In this document: positions 27,357-35,540 of the stretch, one piece after another
Position numbering within the stretch: the first letter of the stretch is position 1
Layout of the letters: the number at the start of each line of letters is the position of its first letter
Assembly (NCBI RefSeq): GCF_900177045.1
Contig: NZ_LT841358.1
Span: forward strand, 327,073 to 391,072
Reading direction: 5' to 3'
Source: Candidatus Nitrosotalea okcheonensis
GTDB lineage: Archaea > Thermoproteota > Nitrososphaeria > Nitrososphaerales > Nitrosopumilaceae
DNA length: 64,000 nt
The notes under the pieces: model-generated
What the model was told of the DNA's origin: nothing
Database searches by the model: none
The model's input: the letters and a program-made list of their open reading frames with translations, nothing else
Translations under genes and position numbers: made by a program

Positions 27357-27666
27357 TCTACCATACCTATCTGTAATTTTTCTCTCTAAAATTGTTAATA
27401 AGCATTTTGTCTAAAAGTCTTAATATATTACCGCTTGGCTAGGCACGTTTAGGCACAATTTTGGGGTTATGGTCAAAAACTCAGATTAAAATCTGGTTGC
27501 TAGATTTTTGCGAAATGTTTCATAGCAGGCACGAAATGAAATCCTTGTGAAACATTTTCAGATTTTAATAATTTTTTCAGTACAACCTTTGAATTAGGAA
27601 GTTCAAATTTGCTGATTCTGTAGATTTTGTCATAAAGTTCTAAAACGGGAAAACAAGAAGGATTAT
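27357..27666. other. Intergenic region between ilvB leader and small membrane gene
   Basis: Apart from the promoter elements listed, there is a 6-bp hairpin cagatt-aa-aatctg at 27482-27495 and generally AT-rich sequence. No additional gene is supported. A weak TATA-like element near 27635-27645 would serve the downstream + strand gene. Confidence 0.3.
27421..27456. promoter_or_regulatory. TATA element and tandem TAGGCAC repeats before ilvB
   Basis: The near-palindromic TATA-like taatatatta (27421-27430) could drive ilvB on the minus strand with a leader of about 125 bases. Just upstream in that direction are two identical 7-mers TAGGCAC at 27440-27446 and 27450-27456, ten bases apart (one helical turn), a spacing expected for a dimeric activator. 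A second TATA-like ttattaa near 27393-27399 is an alternative. Confidence 0.4.
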
Positions 27667-27924
27667 GTGAAACTAAATTACAAAGTATTAATCATTTTAC
27701 TTGGAATTTGTTTTGGTAGTTTAGGTTTTGCAATTATAATTTCAAGTCTTGAAAGTATGATGCTTCCTCCTAACGGTAATGACATGATGCCATTGTCGAT
27801 AGTAAGTTACATGGGTTCAAATGTGAATCCATTACTTGCCTATGTTTTTTTTATAACTTTGATTATTGTTATAATTTATTCCGCATTTATCTTTAGACAA
27901 AAGATAATGCGAATACTTTCATAA
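27667..27924 (+). CDS. Small two-helix membrane protein
   Basis: An 85-residue protein with two membrane helices (VLIILLGICFGSLGFAIIIS and LLAYVFFITLIIVIIYSAFIF) joined by a Met/Asn-rich loop (MMLPPNGNDMMP). It starts with GTG. No family is recognised. It opens the accessory AT-rich region that runs to about 31.4 kb. Confidence 0.5.
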   Translation: MKLNYKVLIILLGICFGSLGFAIIISSLESMMLPPNGNDMMPLSIVSYMGSNVNPLLAYVFFITLIIVIIYSAFIFRQKIMRILS

Positions 27925-28036
27925 CTCAAAGGTAAGAGAATCATTACAACTTCAAACTTTGTACTGTAGATTTTGCACTAGTTGTAAAAAGGTATGTTTA
28001 GAGTTTTCATTTTCTAATCCTTATCTTCCATTTGAT

Positions 28037-29073
28037 TCAGGATCCAACATTTGTTGCCGTAGTTGTAACTATCTCACAGCCTACCTCGGTATAGTTATGT
28101 TCAATTTCGACTGGTTTTAGATTGATTACTACAAATCCATATGAACCATTTTCACACTCATGTTTTCCAACGTTAGAAGGCAAGTAGAGATGTACAGTAG
28201 CAGAAGATTGGTGAGTCTCACCATTTGATGCATAACTATAATCACTATATGTCCATCCTTTCATGGACCAATCCCTTATTTTTGGCTCATTTAGTATGTC
28301 ATAGAAAACAAGGTTTGCTTGTGTTTGGTTTCCATCTTTTAAAAGTAGATTATCTAATGGATTTTCTGACCATCCTCTGAGTACAAGTTTTGGTACAGTA
28401 TCAGGATTTACACATGCTGGCTGATGTCCTTGTTTTTTTATTGCAAGTATGAATCCCTCCTTGCATGCTATGTTTTGTGTGACAACACCTGACTTGAATT
28501 GTTGTAGTGGAGTCAGTTTATCAAATGCAAATGGAGGTCCTCCGTGTAGAGGCTGAATATTTGTATTATTATCCAATATTGTAAACAAGAACGATTTTGA
28601 AATGGTTTGATCAATGTTAGACTGGTTAGAGTCAGTTTGATTTTTTATTTTATATGGAAACGTTACAGTAACATTTACAGTTCCAGATTGGGTTGCAGTA
28701 TAAGTGAAAAAAAGACCGGACTAGTTCCAGTGTATTTTTTACCAGAATCTAATCTTTCTTCATGACCAACATAACTGCAAGTTATTCCATCTTTAGCAGT
28801 AACTGCAACCTTGACATGATTATCAAATGATACAGTGAAGAACGGTCCCTGACAATCTTTACTTATCATATCACTTACAAATATTGGAAATGTAGAATTG
28901 TTGACAAGTGTTGCTGTGATGGTAAATGTATCTCCAACTTTTACAGCATATGGTTGTACCGATATATTCTGAATTGATATGCCATTTACGTCATCTGCGT
29001 GAGCTTGTGGCACTAGAAACCCTAGAAAAACAACCGTGGCAAGTGTAAGAAACAAGAGGTATGCAGATTTCAT
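28037..29073 (-). pseudogene. Frameshifted secreted protein gene
   Basis: Two minus-strand frames (start-proximal 28675-29073, distal 28037-28588 plus the stretch between) read as one ~345-residue protein if one base is added in the seven-A run at 28707-28713. The first frame gives a signal peptide (ending near QAHADD) and a β-sandwich-like domain up to TGTSPVFF; the shifted frame continues without a stop as FTYTATQSGTVNVTVTFPYK through to the VGCEIV tail at 28037. The homopolymer suggests a slippage mutation, sequencing error or, less likely, programmed frameshifting. Function unknown; the first domain resembles extracellular Ig-like folds. Confidence 0.7.
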
Positions 29074-29320
29074 ATTTTACATGTACTGTACGCATATAGT
29101 TTAAAAAAGTGGTGCAGAATTCTTCTAGATTAAAAAGGGCGGATTGAACCAGATATTATTTCATAACGGATCATAAAATTGAGTCTTACAAGTTCCGGCA
29201 CAATATTGTTCTATCTTTGATGTGATGAGTAGTGTTAGGGCTGAATATCTTCCATTTTGGTTGAAGTTGGACTTTGTAAGTTCAATGTATGTAGAGTTTT
29301 TTATTTTTTAATCTTGAATT

Positions 29321-29566
29321 CTATTTTATCAGCTCATTATGATAATCCAAAGTAAATTCATCCCTTGTTATTCCACAATCATCAATAATTTGTTTGGTCA
29401 AACCAGTTACTAATTCATCATTTTTAGCTGGGACAGATGTGAATCTATTTGAATTATAATTTCGTAATGAAACATGACTTCCTTTTTGATGAGATATTTG
29501 GAATCCTTTCTTGTTGACAAGGTATTTTATCATAGCATTACCAGAAACTCGAGGAAGTTTACTCAC
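29321..29566 (-). CDS. hicA: HicA-type toxin (mRNA interferase family)
   Basis: An 81-residue HicA/YcfA-like protein: LPRVSGNAMIKYLVNKKGF followed by the catalytic-histidine motif QKGSHVSL and a short tail. HicA toxins cut mRNA until neutralised by HicB. It starts with GTG and overlaps the upstream hicB by 8 bases. The order antitoxin-toxin is the less common HicBA arrangement. Confidence 0.85.
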   Translation of the reverse strand: MSKLPRVSGNAMIKYLVNKKGFQISHQKGSHVSLRNYNSNRFTSVPAKNDELVTGLTKQIIDDCGITRDEFTLDYHNELIK

Positions 29567-29786
29567 TGTATTTGCGAATAAATTTAAGACTATAACCTTT
29601 GTCTTTACCTAGATCTTCTACCATCAATTCGATTGCTTCTTTTATGTTATCTTTTGCTTTGGCTTCTGTCTTTCCCTCCGCATTAGCATGAAGTTCGTTG
29701 CATCTTGCAAATATCATACCATCTTCATCTTTATCTAAAATTACTTGGTATGTCTTTTTAGATACTGTAGATGTAGAGTGTTGCAT
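29559..29786 (-). CDS. hicB: HicB-type antitoxin
   Basis: A 75-residue HicB-like partial RNase H fold (YQVILDKDEDGMIFARCNELHANAEGKTEAKAKDNIKEAI). It has no separate DNA-binding domain of the usual ribbon-helix-helix kind visible. The frame opens at 29801, but the ATG at 29786 lies 26-29 bases downstream of the TATA-like ttttatag (~29811-29818) and gives a cleaner N-terminus. Confidence 0.83.
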   Translation of the reverse strand: MQHSTSTVSKKTYQVILDKDEDGMIFARCNELHANAEGKTEAKAKDNIKEAIELMVEDLGKDKGYSLKFIRKYSE

Positions 29787-29860
29787 ACAGGACAATATCA
29801 ATACGATCTATAAAAAGAATAAGACATTAAAATAAGATAACTTGTATTTCTAGATAAAAA

Positions 29861-30268
29861 TCAAGACGGAACTATAACTTTTGGATCCATCCAAAATATT
29901 TCCCAGATGTGGCCATCCAGGTCTTCAAAACTTCGTCCATACATGAAACCGTGGTCATGCGGCTCACTTGCCTCTTTTGCGCCCGTATCAAGAGCATTTT
30001 TTATCATTTTATCTACATTCTCCTTGCTTTCTGAAGATAACGCTACAAGAACCTCGGTGTTCAGTTTGGCGTTGACAATCTCTTTTTTTGTAAACGTTTT
30101 AAAAAATGGTTCCACAAGCAGCATGGCATAATTTTCTTCGCTGATAACCATGCACGCAGCGTTCTTGTCAGTGAATTGAGCATTAAAAGTAAAGCCAAGT
30201 TTTGCAAAAAACTCTTTAGATTTTTCTAGATCTTTTACAGGCAGATTGACAAAGACTTTGGTTCCCAT
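29861..30268 (-). CDS. VOC/glyoxalase-like protein
   Basis: A vicinal-oxygen-chelate fold protein of about 135 residues: two βαβββ modules (KVFVNLPVKDLEKSKEFFAKLGF…, and …KEASEPHDHGFMYGRSFEDLDGHIWEIFW). The C-terminal LDGHIWEIFW is the typical second-module motif. Many such proteins bind metals or mediate resistance; a substrate cannot be assigned. The frame extends to 30289, but the ATG at 30268 fits the TATA-like cttataac (~30288-30296) as a leaderless start. Confidence 0.8.
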   Translation of the reverse strand: MGTKVFVNLPVKDLEKSKEFFAKLGFTFNAQFTDKNAACMVISEENYAMLLVEPFFKTFTKKEIVNAKLNTEVLVALSSESKENVDKMIKNALDTGAKEASEPHDHGFMYGRSFEDLDGHIWEIFWMDPKVIVPS

Positions 30269-30328
30269 ATCTTTGATATAAAATTGCAAGTTATAAGTTT
30301 GTATAAAAACAAATCTGCAACCGTTAAG

Positions 30329-30342
30329 TTAGGCTTGTTCAA
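30329..30342. promoter_or_regulatory. Operator-like half site near doxX
   Basis: TTAGGCTTGTTCAA matches the reverse complement of the palindrome found before the wHTH gene at 59664-59677 in 11 of 14 positions, including TTAGGCTTG exactly. It lies at the predicted transcription start of doxX (TATA-like gtataaaaac at 30301-30310). Confidence 0.25.
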
Positions 30343-30351
30343 AAAACATCC

Positions 30352-30768
30352 ATGCTAGGTGCAGAAATAAGCCAAAGCAAGTTTCACGATGTATCCCATT
30401 TCGGGCTACGGCTTGCAATAGGCTCAATCTTTATTGCAGGTGGTCTTATCAAGTTTGATCCAAGCTTTGCAACATACCTACCGCAGATGGGCCTTCCTGC
30501 AAACATGCAGTATCTTTTTGCATTGCAGGAATTCATTCCAGGGATTTTGATAATAGCAGGCGTACTGACAAGAATCTCTGCATCAGTTCTCTCGCTTGTC
30601 ATGCTTGGCGTAATATTTTATGTGGACAAGGCGTCAAAATTCATAGGCCCTGACGGTGTCGAGCTTCCAGTAATACTTTTTGCAGTATCCATCGTAATCA
30701 TAACAGTTGGTCCTGGAAGAATTTCTATATCACATGCAATTAAAAAAATCCCACGTTTTCTACAGTGA
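30352..30768 (+). CDS. DoxX-family membrane protein
   Basis: A four-helix membrane protein of 138 residues with the DoxX-like opening (LRLAIGSIFIAGGLIKF) and the GxxxxxP helix pattern (FALQEFIPGILIIAGVLTRISA). DoxX relatives are linked to quinone or thiosulphate redox chemistry and to sulphur/oxidative stress responses; the precise role is unknown. It is divergent from the VOC gene with a short shared promoter region. Confidence 0.75.
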   Translation: MLGAEISQSKFHDVSHFGLRLAIGSIFIAGGLIKFDPSFATYLPQMGLPANMQYLFALQEFIPGILIIAGVLTRISASVLSLVMLGVIFYVDKASKFIGPDGVELPVILFAVSIVIITVGPGRISISHAIKKIPRFLQ

Positions 30769-31233
30769 GACAAGTGAAAAAATTTCTGTTGTTTATTGTT
30801 CCGATTCTATTATGTCAGTAGATTTTGCAATTGCTTCTTAAATTGATATGTGTTATCTTCAAATAGTTTACACTTTCTTTAAATGGTTTTTCATGATTCA
30901 AATGAAATTATAATACTAGTAGATAAAATCAACTCCAATATCCTATACGATATATACGAATGCTTGGGCAACATAATTAGAAGTTTTCATTTGAATTATC
31001 AAAATCATTTGAATCATTTAGTGAACGGTATAAAGTGTGTAAATCATTTGAAGCAGATAAATTTAACATTATCATTTTTTAGAAAATAAAATTATTTCAA
31101 GGGTATAAACTCCTAAATTATTTATAAACAATTTTCATTACTTTTAATAGCGTTTTGATATAAAATATTCATTATAAATAAAATTTAGATCAATTTATTT
31201 TTTTTAAAATACTAGTACTTTGTAGATGATGTA
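30769..31233. other. Very AT-rich intergenic region
   Basis: This is the most AT-rich part of the window. It contains scattered copies of aaTCATTTGAa (around 30988-31053) and several TATA-like stretches. A 68-codon frame at 30883-31089 has composition expected of random AT-rich DNA. I see nothing else that can be supported. Confidence 0.35.
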
Positions 31234-31386
31234 ATGCCACAAAAAACTTCATCTGTAATTCGAGAAGAAATCATTAATAAATATATTGTTGGCAAAAAGT
31301 GCCTAAAATCAACAAAACAAGGGTTTGCCAGAGATACAATGTTTGGTCTAGGCATGATATTTAGCATAACATGTCATAAGACTTAA
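31234..31386 (+). CDS. Short ORF resembling an HTH N-terminus (possible remnant)
   Basis: A 50-codon frame beginning MPQKTSSVIREEIINKYIVGKK, which resembles the first helices of HTH domains found at the start of thaumarchaeal mobile-element proteins, then degenerates into a hydrophobic tail. TATA-like tttttaaaat (31201-31210) is centred 26-28 bases upstream of the ATG. It could be a decayed transposon gene or a real small protein. Confidence 0.35.
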   Translation: MPQKTSSVIREEIINKYIVGKKCLKSTKQGFARDTMFGLGMIFSITCHKT

Positions 31387-31393
31387 ACTAGAT

Positions 31394-31819
31394 TTGTCTC
31401 AAGCAATACCGATTTTGAGCGACAAGGAAGAAATTGTTGATATTGTAATGACGTTTTTTAATGCAGGAAAAACAAAGAACGTTGCACCATTAGGTGTAAT
31501 CCAACTCGATGATCCTAGGTTTTCTGCATATAGCGACGTACCGCCTTTTGATCTAAAGGACTTTGCCACAACCTCTGCACTTGAGCAGCTACGGTTTGTC
31601 AGTATCTCTGATTATGATTTTGAATTAAAAAACATGAGGGTGGATATATTTGAAAACTTTGCAGTGGCAACTTTTACTGTAAGACAAACAGGTATGGTTG
31701 TAGACAATTATAGTTTCAGAGGACAACACATGACGATGGAGAGCAGAGCAACCTTTGTCATGGTAAAATATGCCAAGTGGAAAATAGTGCACCTGCATTT
31801 GACAAAAATCTCTGATTAG
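31394..31819 (+). CDS. NTF2-like/SnoaL-fold protein
   Basis: A 141-residue protein with a cone-like α+β NTF2 fold, as in DUF4440/SnoaL-like proteins: N-terminal helix (KEEIVDIVMTFFNAG), then β-strands (FAVATFTVRQTGMV, ESRATFVMVKYAKWKIVHLHLT) including the terminal WKIVHLH strand. Ligand unknown. It starts with TTG and converges tightly on the LsrF-like gene (3 bases between the stops). Confidence 0.65.
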   Translation: MSQAIPILSDKEEIVDIVMTFFNAGKTKNVAPLGVIQLDDPRFSAYSDVPPFDLKDFATTSALEQLRFVSISDYDFELKNMRVDIFENFAVATFTVRQTGMVVDNYSFRGQHMTMESRATFVMVKYAKWKIVHLHLTKISD

Positions 31820-31822
31820 GTA

Positions 31823-32659
31823 CTACTTTTTTGGCTTGGTCTTCTTGGCAGGCTCGCTTTTCTGTGCAGGCTCAGCTTTTATTTTTTTGAAAATTTCATG
31901 GGCCTCTTTGGCGGTGACTCTCTGATGAACTATGGCCCGTACTGCCTTTATCATTGCTACTGGATGATCGTTTTGCCAAATGTTTCGACCCATGTCCACA
32001 CCTGATGCGCCTGCCTGTAATGCATCATATGTCAGATTGAATACGTCCATCTCTGTTGCAAGTTTTGGGCCGCCTGCAATTATTACCGGTACTGGACATG
32101 ATGTTACAACTTTTTCAAAGTTTTCACAATAGTATGTCTTGACTAGATGTGCGCCAAACTCTGCAGCCATCCTGCATGCAAGTGACAAGTATCTCGCATC
32201 CCTTTTTTCTAGTTCTTTTCCTACTGCTGTAACTGCAAGTACTGGTATTCCATATTCTTCTCCCTCATTAACCAGATTGCCAAGACTGACAAGTGATTCG
32301 TGCTCATGTGCTGCCCCTACAAATATTGACATTGCAAGGGCTGTGGCATTTAGTCTGATTGCCTCTTTTACAGACGTAGTAATTTTTTCATTTGAGAGGT
32401 CTTTTCCAATGATGCTTGCACCTCCTGATACTCGAAGTACAACTGGTACTGGAAAGTTTGCATCAACGGATGTTCTTAAAACTCCTCGTGTAAGCATGAG
32501 AGAATCTGCATATGGCAATAGTGGGGCAATTGTTTTTTTTGGCACTTCGAGCTTTTCTGTTGGCCCAAGGAAATAGCCGTGATCGACTGCAAGCATTACG
32601 CCCCGTTTGTTTTGCGGTTTGATTATTTTTGCAAGTCTGTTCTTGAGTCCCCAGTCCAT
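31823..32659 (-). CDS. LsrF/DhnA-family class I aldolase-like protein
   Basis: A class I aldolase-type TIM barrel, strikingly like E. coli LsrF: shared stretches include MLAVDHGYFLGPT, LTRGVLRTSV, SGVDMGRNIWQNDHPVAM, and the Schiff-base lysine in LVKTYY. LsrF is a thiolase acting on phospho-AI-2 breakdown product, but archaeal relatives include fructose-bisphosphate aldolase and the 2-amino-3,7-dideoxyheptulosonate synthase of the alternative aromatic pathway, so the substrate is open. A Lys/Pro/Ala-rich tail (~260-278) is extra. It is 22 bases downstream of, and probably cotranscribed with, the zinc dehydrogenase. Confidence 0.75.
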   Translation of the reverse strand: MDWGLKNRLAKIIKPQNKRGVMLAVDHGYFLGPTEKLEVPKKTIAPLLPYADSLMLTRGVLRTSVDANFPVPVVLRVSGGASIIGKDLSNEKITTSVKEAIRLNATALAMSIFVGAAHEHESLVSLGNLVNEGEEYGIPVLAVTAVGKELEKRDARYLSLACRMAAEFGAHLVKTYYCENFEKVVTSCPVPVIIAGGPKLATEMDVFNLTYDALQAGASGVDMGRNIWQNDHPVAMIKAVRAIVHQRVTAKEAHEIFKKIKAEPAQKSEPAKKTKPKK

Positions 32660-32681
32660 ATCTTCTTCGAAAAAATTTGCC

Positions 32682-33728
32682 TTAGTTAAGCGTTTCTGAA
32701 TTTGTAATTATTATTTTCATGGAGTCATTTACCTGGTGGGCATAATCCAAAGCTTTTGCGGAATCTGCAAGATCAAACTTGTGAGTGATTAATTTTTGTA
32801 CATTGATTGTTCCTTGTGATATCAACCTGAATGCCTCGTTTGTGTCGTTTTCAGAAGCTGCGTAACTTGGTGTGATTGTAATCTCTTTTGAATATACCTT
32901 GCTCATCTCAAGTGACATCTTGACATCTTTTGTCGGTACTCCAAACAACACCACTGTTCCTCCTTTTCTTACAAAATCAATTGCCTGTGAAATTGCATTT
33001 ATGTTTCCAGTCGAAACCATTGCAATGTCAACTCCACGGTTGTGTGTCTTTGAAAGAATTTTTTGATGTGCCTCTGGGTCGTCTGATCTTATTGATTCTG
33101 TTATGCCAAATTTTTTGGCAAACTCCAGCCTAAAATCATTAATGTCTAGGCAGAATATGTCTTGAATTCCATATGCTTTGCTTAGCATCAGGTGCATCAA
33201 GCCAGTTGGACCTGCACCTAAAATTGCAATCGAGTCACCTTTCTTGAATTTTATCTTGTTCCATGCCCTGACACAGCATGCAAGTGGTTCAATCATTGAT
33301 GCTGATTCAAAACTTACATGATCTGGCAGTTTTATTACCCCGCCGTGAGATACATTCCATTCTGGAACGATAAACTCTTCTGCAAGCCCACATGGTAAGA
33401 GATTTGTCTCAGAATATTTTTGGCACATGGTCTCATTACCATGTGTACAGTAGTGGCATGAATGACATGGAACATGGTGGTGTGCAAAGACCCTGTCACC
33501 ATTTTTGAAATTTGTTACACCGTCACCTATGGCAGAGACTATTCCTGAAGGCTCGTGACCAAGTCTCATGGAAGGCTGGCTGTATTTGCCATAGATCTTT
33601 TCTAGGTCGGAACCACACACCCCACAGGCTTTCATGGAAACTAGGATCTCGCCCTTGCTAACATGTGGTCTTTCTACATTTTTTATCTGTACATCTGATG
33701 ACCCTGAAACATATGCTACCTTCATCAT
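32682..33728 (-). CDS. Zinc-dependent medium-chain alcohol/polyol dehydrogenase
   Basis: An MDR family oxidoreductase of 348 aa. The catalytic zinc site is in CGVCGSDLEKIYG and GHEPSG; the structural zinc loop is CHSCHYCTHGNETMC; the Rossmann motif is ILGAGPTGLMHL with a downstream acidic residue (CLDIN) favouring NAD. It resembles threonine and sorbitol dehydrogenases. Substrate unknown. Pairing with the LsrF-like aldolase suggests a two-step route on a sugar-like or dione substrate. Confidence 0.85.
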   Translation of the reverse strand: MMKVAYVSGSSDVQIKNVERPHVSKGEILVSMKACGVCGSDLEKIYGKYSQPSMRLGHEPSGIVSAIGDGVTNFKNGDRVFAHHHVPCHSCHYCTHGNETMCQKYSETNLLPCGLAEEFIVPEWNVSHGGVIKLPDHVSFESASMIEPLACCVRAWNKIKFKKGDSIAILGAGPTGLMHLMLSKAYGIQDIFCLDINDFRLEFAKKFGITESIRSDDPEAHQKILSKTHNRGVDIAMVSTGNINAISQAIDFVRKGGTVVLFGVPTKDVKMSLEMSKVYSKEITITPSYAASENDTNEAFRLISQGTINVQKLITHKFDLADSAKALDYAHQVNDSMKIIITNSETLN

Positions 33729-33869
33729 TTCAATGAAATGGAAATGGCGTTTTATCTTTTCCGCAATCTATTCTGGGTACGTCTTACTTGAAAAACAGGA
33801 AATTCGATATAAGGAAATTTCATCTCTTTATGATGTCAATTAAATAGAACTTGTTTCTGAGACAGCAAC

Positions 33870-34400
33870 ATGGATTTGTGGCGCGACATTGAGACTGGCT
33901 CCAATGTACCATCTGTGATAAATGTCATCGTGGAAATTCCAAAAGGTTCTCAAAATAAATACGAATATGATAAAAAGAGAGGTGTCATAAAACTTGACCG
34001 AGTTTTGTTTTCACCGTTTTTCTATCCTGGAGAATATGGTATAATCCCACAGACATTTGCAGAAGACGGTGATCCAATGGATGCCCTTGTACTTGTTACC
34101 AATCCAACTTATCCAGGTGTCCTAATAGAGGCACGTCCAATTGGGATGCTCAAAATGAAAGATGGCGGTGAAATGGACAACAAGATCTTGTGTGTCGCAA
34201 AAGATGATGTTAGATTTGACAATCTAAAGGACATTACCGGTCTTGACAAACACTATCTCAAAGAGATCGGGCACTTTTTTGAAGTGTACAAGCAACTTGA
34301 AGGAAAAAAAGTAGAGATACTTGGATGGGAAAATGCAGCAAATGCAAAGAAAGAAGTGCTTGCTGGAATAAAACTATACCAAAAGACCTTCAAAAAGTAA
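33870..34400 (+). CDS. ppa: Inorganic pyrophosphatase
   Basis: A family I soluble pyrophosphatase, 176 aa. Catalytic signatures are KYEYDKKRGVIKLDR, the DGDPMDALVL metal-binding motif and the KxxxHYxxE-like DKHYLKEIGHFFEVYK. It drives biosynthesis by removing PPi. The ATG is 26 bases after TATA-like attaaatag (~33839-33847), a leaderless start. Confidence 0.95.
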   Translation: MDLWRDIETGSNVPSVINVIVEIPKGSQNKYEYDKKRGVIKLDRVLFSPFFYPGEYGIIPQTFAEDGDPMDALVLVTNPTYPGVLIEARPIGMLKMKDGGEMDNKILCVAKDDVRFDNLKDITGLDKHYLKEIGHFFEVYKQLEGKKVEILGWENAANAKKEVLAGIKLYQKTFKK

Positions 34401-34471
34401 CTCTCTGTTAGTTCTCTGATAAAAGAATTAAAACAAAAATGGTATTAACCAGTAATTGGAGATGAGGTATC

Positions 34472-34930
34472 ATGAATGAAGGTGATATTGCTCCGGATTT
34501 TGAACTTGAAGCAAATGATGGCAGCTTGGTAAAGCTAGGCTCTTTTCAGGGAAAGAAAAATGTTGTTCTGTGTTTTTACCCAAAGAACCACTTGTTTGCG
34601 TGTCCATCAAAAAGAGTGTTCCAGATGGCAGAGGCAACAATTGCGGCATATCAAAAGATAAAAGAGCAAGATGCTGAACTCTTTGCAATATCCATTGATA
34701 CGGTACAAGACCAAAAAAAGTTTGTCGAGGAATATGGTGTACCATATCGTCATCTCAGTGATACTGCCAAAGCCACTTGCAAGGCTTATGCGGGACTAAA
34801 CATTGCAGGACTTGCAAAGCGTTCTACCTTTATCATTGACAAGAATGGACGAGTTTCAAAAATTTTCAGAGATGTCAGTCCAGAAAAACATGGCCATGAA
34901 ATAATTTCGTCATTGCAGAACTTGAAATAA
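34472..34930 (+). CDS. Peroxiredoxin (PrxQ/Bcp-like) with altered active-site motif
   Basis: A thioredoxin-fold peroxiredoxin, 152 aa, starting MNEGDIAPDFELEANDGS as in PrxQ/AhpC-TSA proteins. The expected PxxxTxxC motif reads PKNHLFAC: the proline (38) and peroxidatic cysteine (C44) are kept, but the conserved Thr is Leu41. A second cysteine (C103, in TCKAYAG) could resolve the sulphenate. It likely reduces peroxides. An SD-like gagg lies about 10 bases before the ATG. Confidence 0.85.
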   Translation: MNEGDIAPDFELEANDGSLVKLGSFQGKKNVVLCFYPKNHLFACPSKRVFQMAEATIAAYQKIKEQDAELFAISIDTVQDQKKFVEEYGVPYRHLSDTAKATCKAYAGLNIAGLAKRSTFIIDKNGRVSKIFRDVSPEKHGHEIISSLQNLK

Positions 34931-34984
34931 TTCCATTTTTGTAAATTCAATATATTTTTAAAGATGTGAGTTAAGACTTGACTT

Positions 34985-35536
34985 GTGCTAGATCTAGTAG
35001 CAAAGAAAATTTTCCTTACCAAAGGCAAGGGTGTTCATGCTGACAGGCTGACAAGTTTTGAGTATGCATTACGAGATGCAGGAATTGCAGGAACAAACTT
35101 GGTTTTAATCTCTAGCATATTTCCACCTGGTTGCAAGGTGATTCCAAAATCAGAAGGCCTGAAATTGATAAGACCTGGTAGCGTGACTTTTGCGATATAT
35201 TCTAGACAGGAAAGTAATGAGCCTCACAGGCTTATGGCTGCATCTGTTGGAATCGCCGAGCCAAAAGACAATACCAAATACGGCTATCTTTCAGAATATG
35301 TCTCCTTTGGAGAGACTGAAAAAGAAGCAGGTGACTATGCCGAAGACATTGCAGCACAAATGCTTGCATCATCACTTGGAATATCATTTGACGTAAACAA
35401 GAGCTGGGATGAGAAAAGACAACAGTGGAAGATATCGGGACAGATTTACAAAACTAGAAACATAACACAGAGTGCCGTGGGAGATGCAAAAGGTAACTGG
35501 ACTACGGTATTTACAGCAGCGGTGCTGATTCTCTAA
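34985..35536 (+). CDS. pdaD: Pyruvoyl-dependent arginine decarboxylase
   Basis: Makes agmatine from arginine, the first step of archaeal polyamine synthesis. The proenzyme self-cleaves at a Ser-Ser pair, here S43-S44 within NLVLISSIFPPGC, creating the pyruvoyl cofactor. Other signatures are SNEPHRLMAASVGIAEP and YLSEYVSFG. The 183-residue length is typical. It starts with GTG. Deoxyhypusine synthase and its paralogue elsewhere in the window belong to the same metabolic area. Confidence 0.93.
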   Translation: MLDLVAKKIFLTKGKGVHADRLTSFEYALRDAGIAGTNLVLISSIFPPGCKVIPKSEGLKLIRPGSVTFAIYSRQESNEPHRLMAASVGIAEPKDNTKYGYLSEYVSFGETEKEAGDYAEDIAAQMLASSLGISFDVNKSWDEKRQQWKISGQIYKTRNITQSAVGDAKGNWTTVFTAAVLIL

Positions 35537-35540
35537 ATTT

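Noticed and set aside
30980-31060. Short repeats of aaTCATTTGAa as a possible CRISPR or regulatory array
   Set aside because: Copies are few, irregularly spaced and AT-rich; no repeat-spacer pattern.
30883-31089. 68-codon ORF in AT-rich DNA
   Set aside because: Composition follows AT-rich random sequence, no promoter at the expected distance, no recognisable motif.
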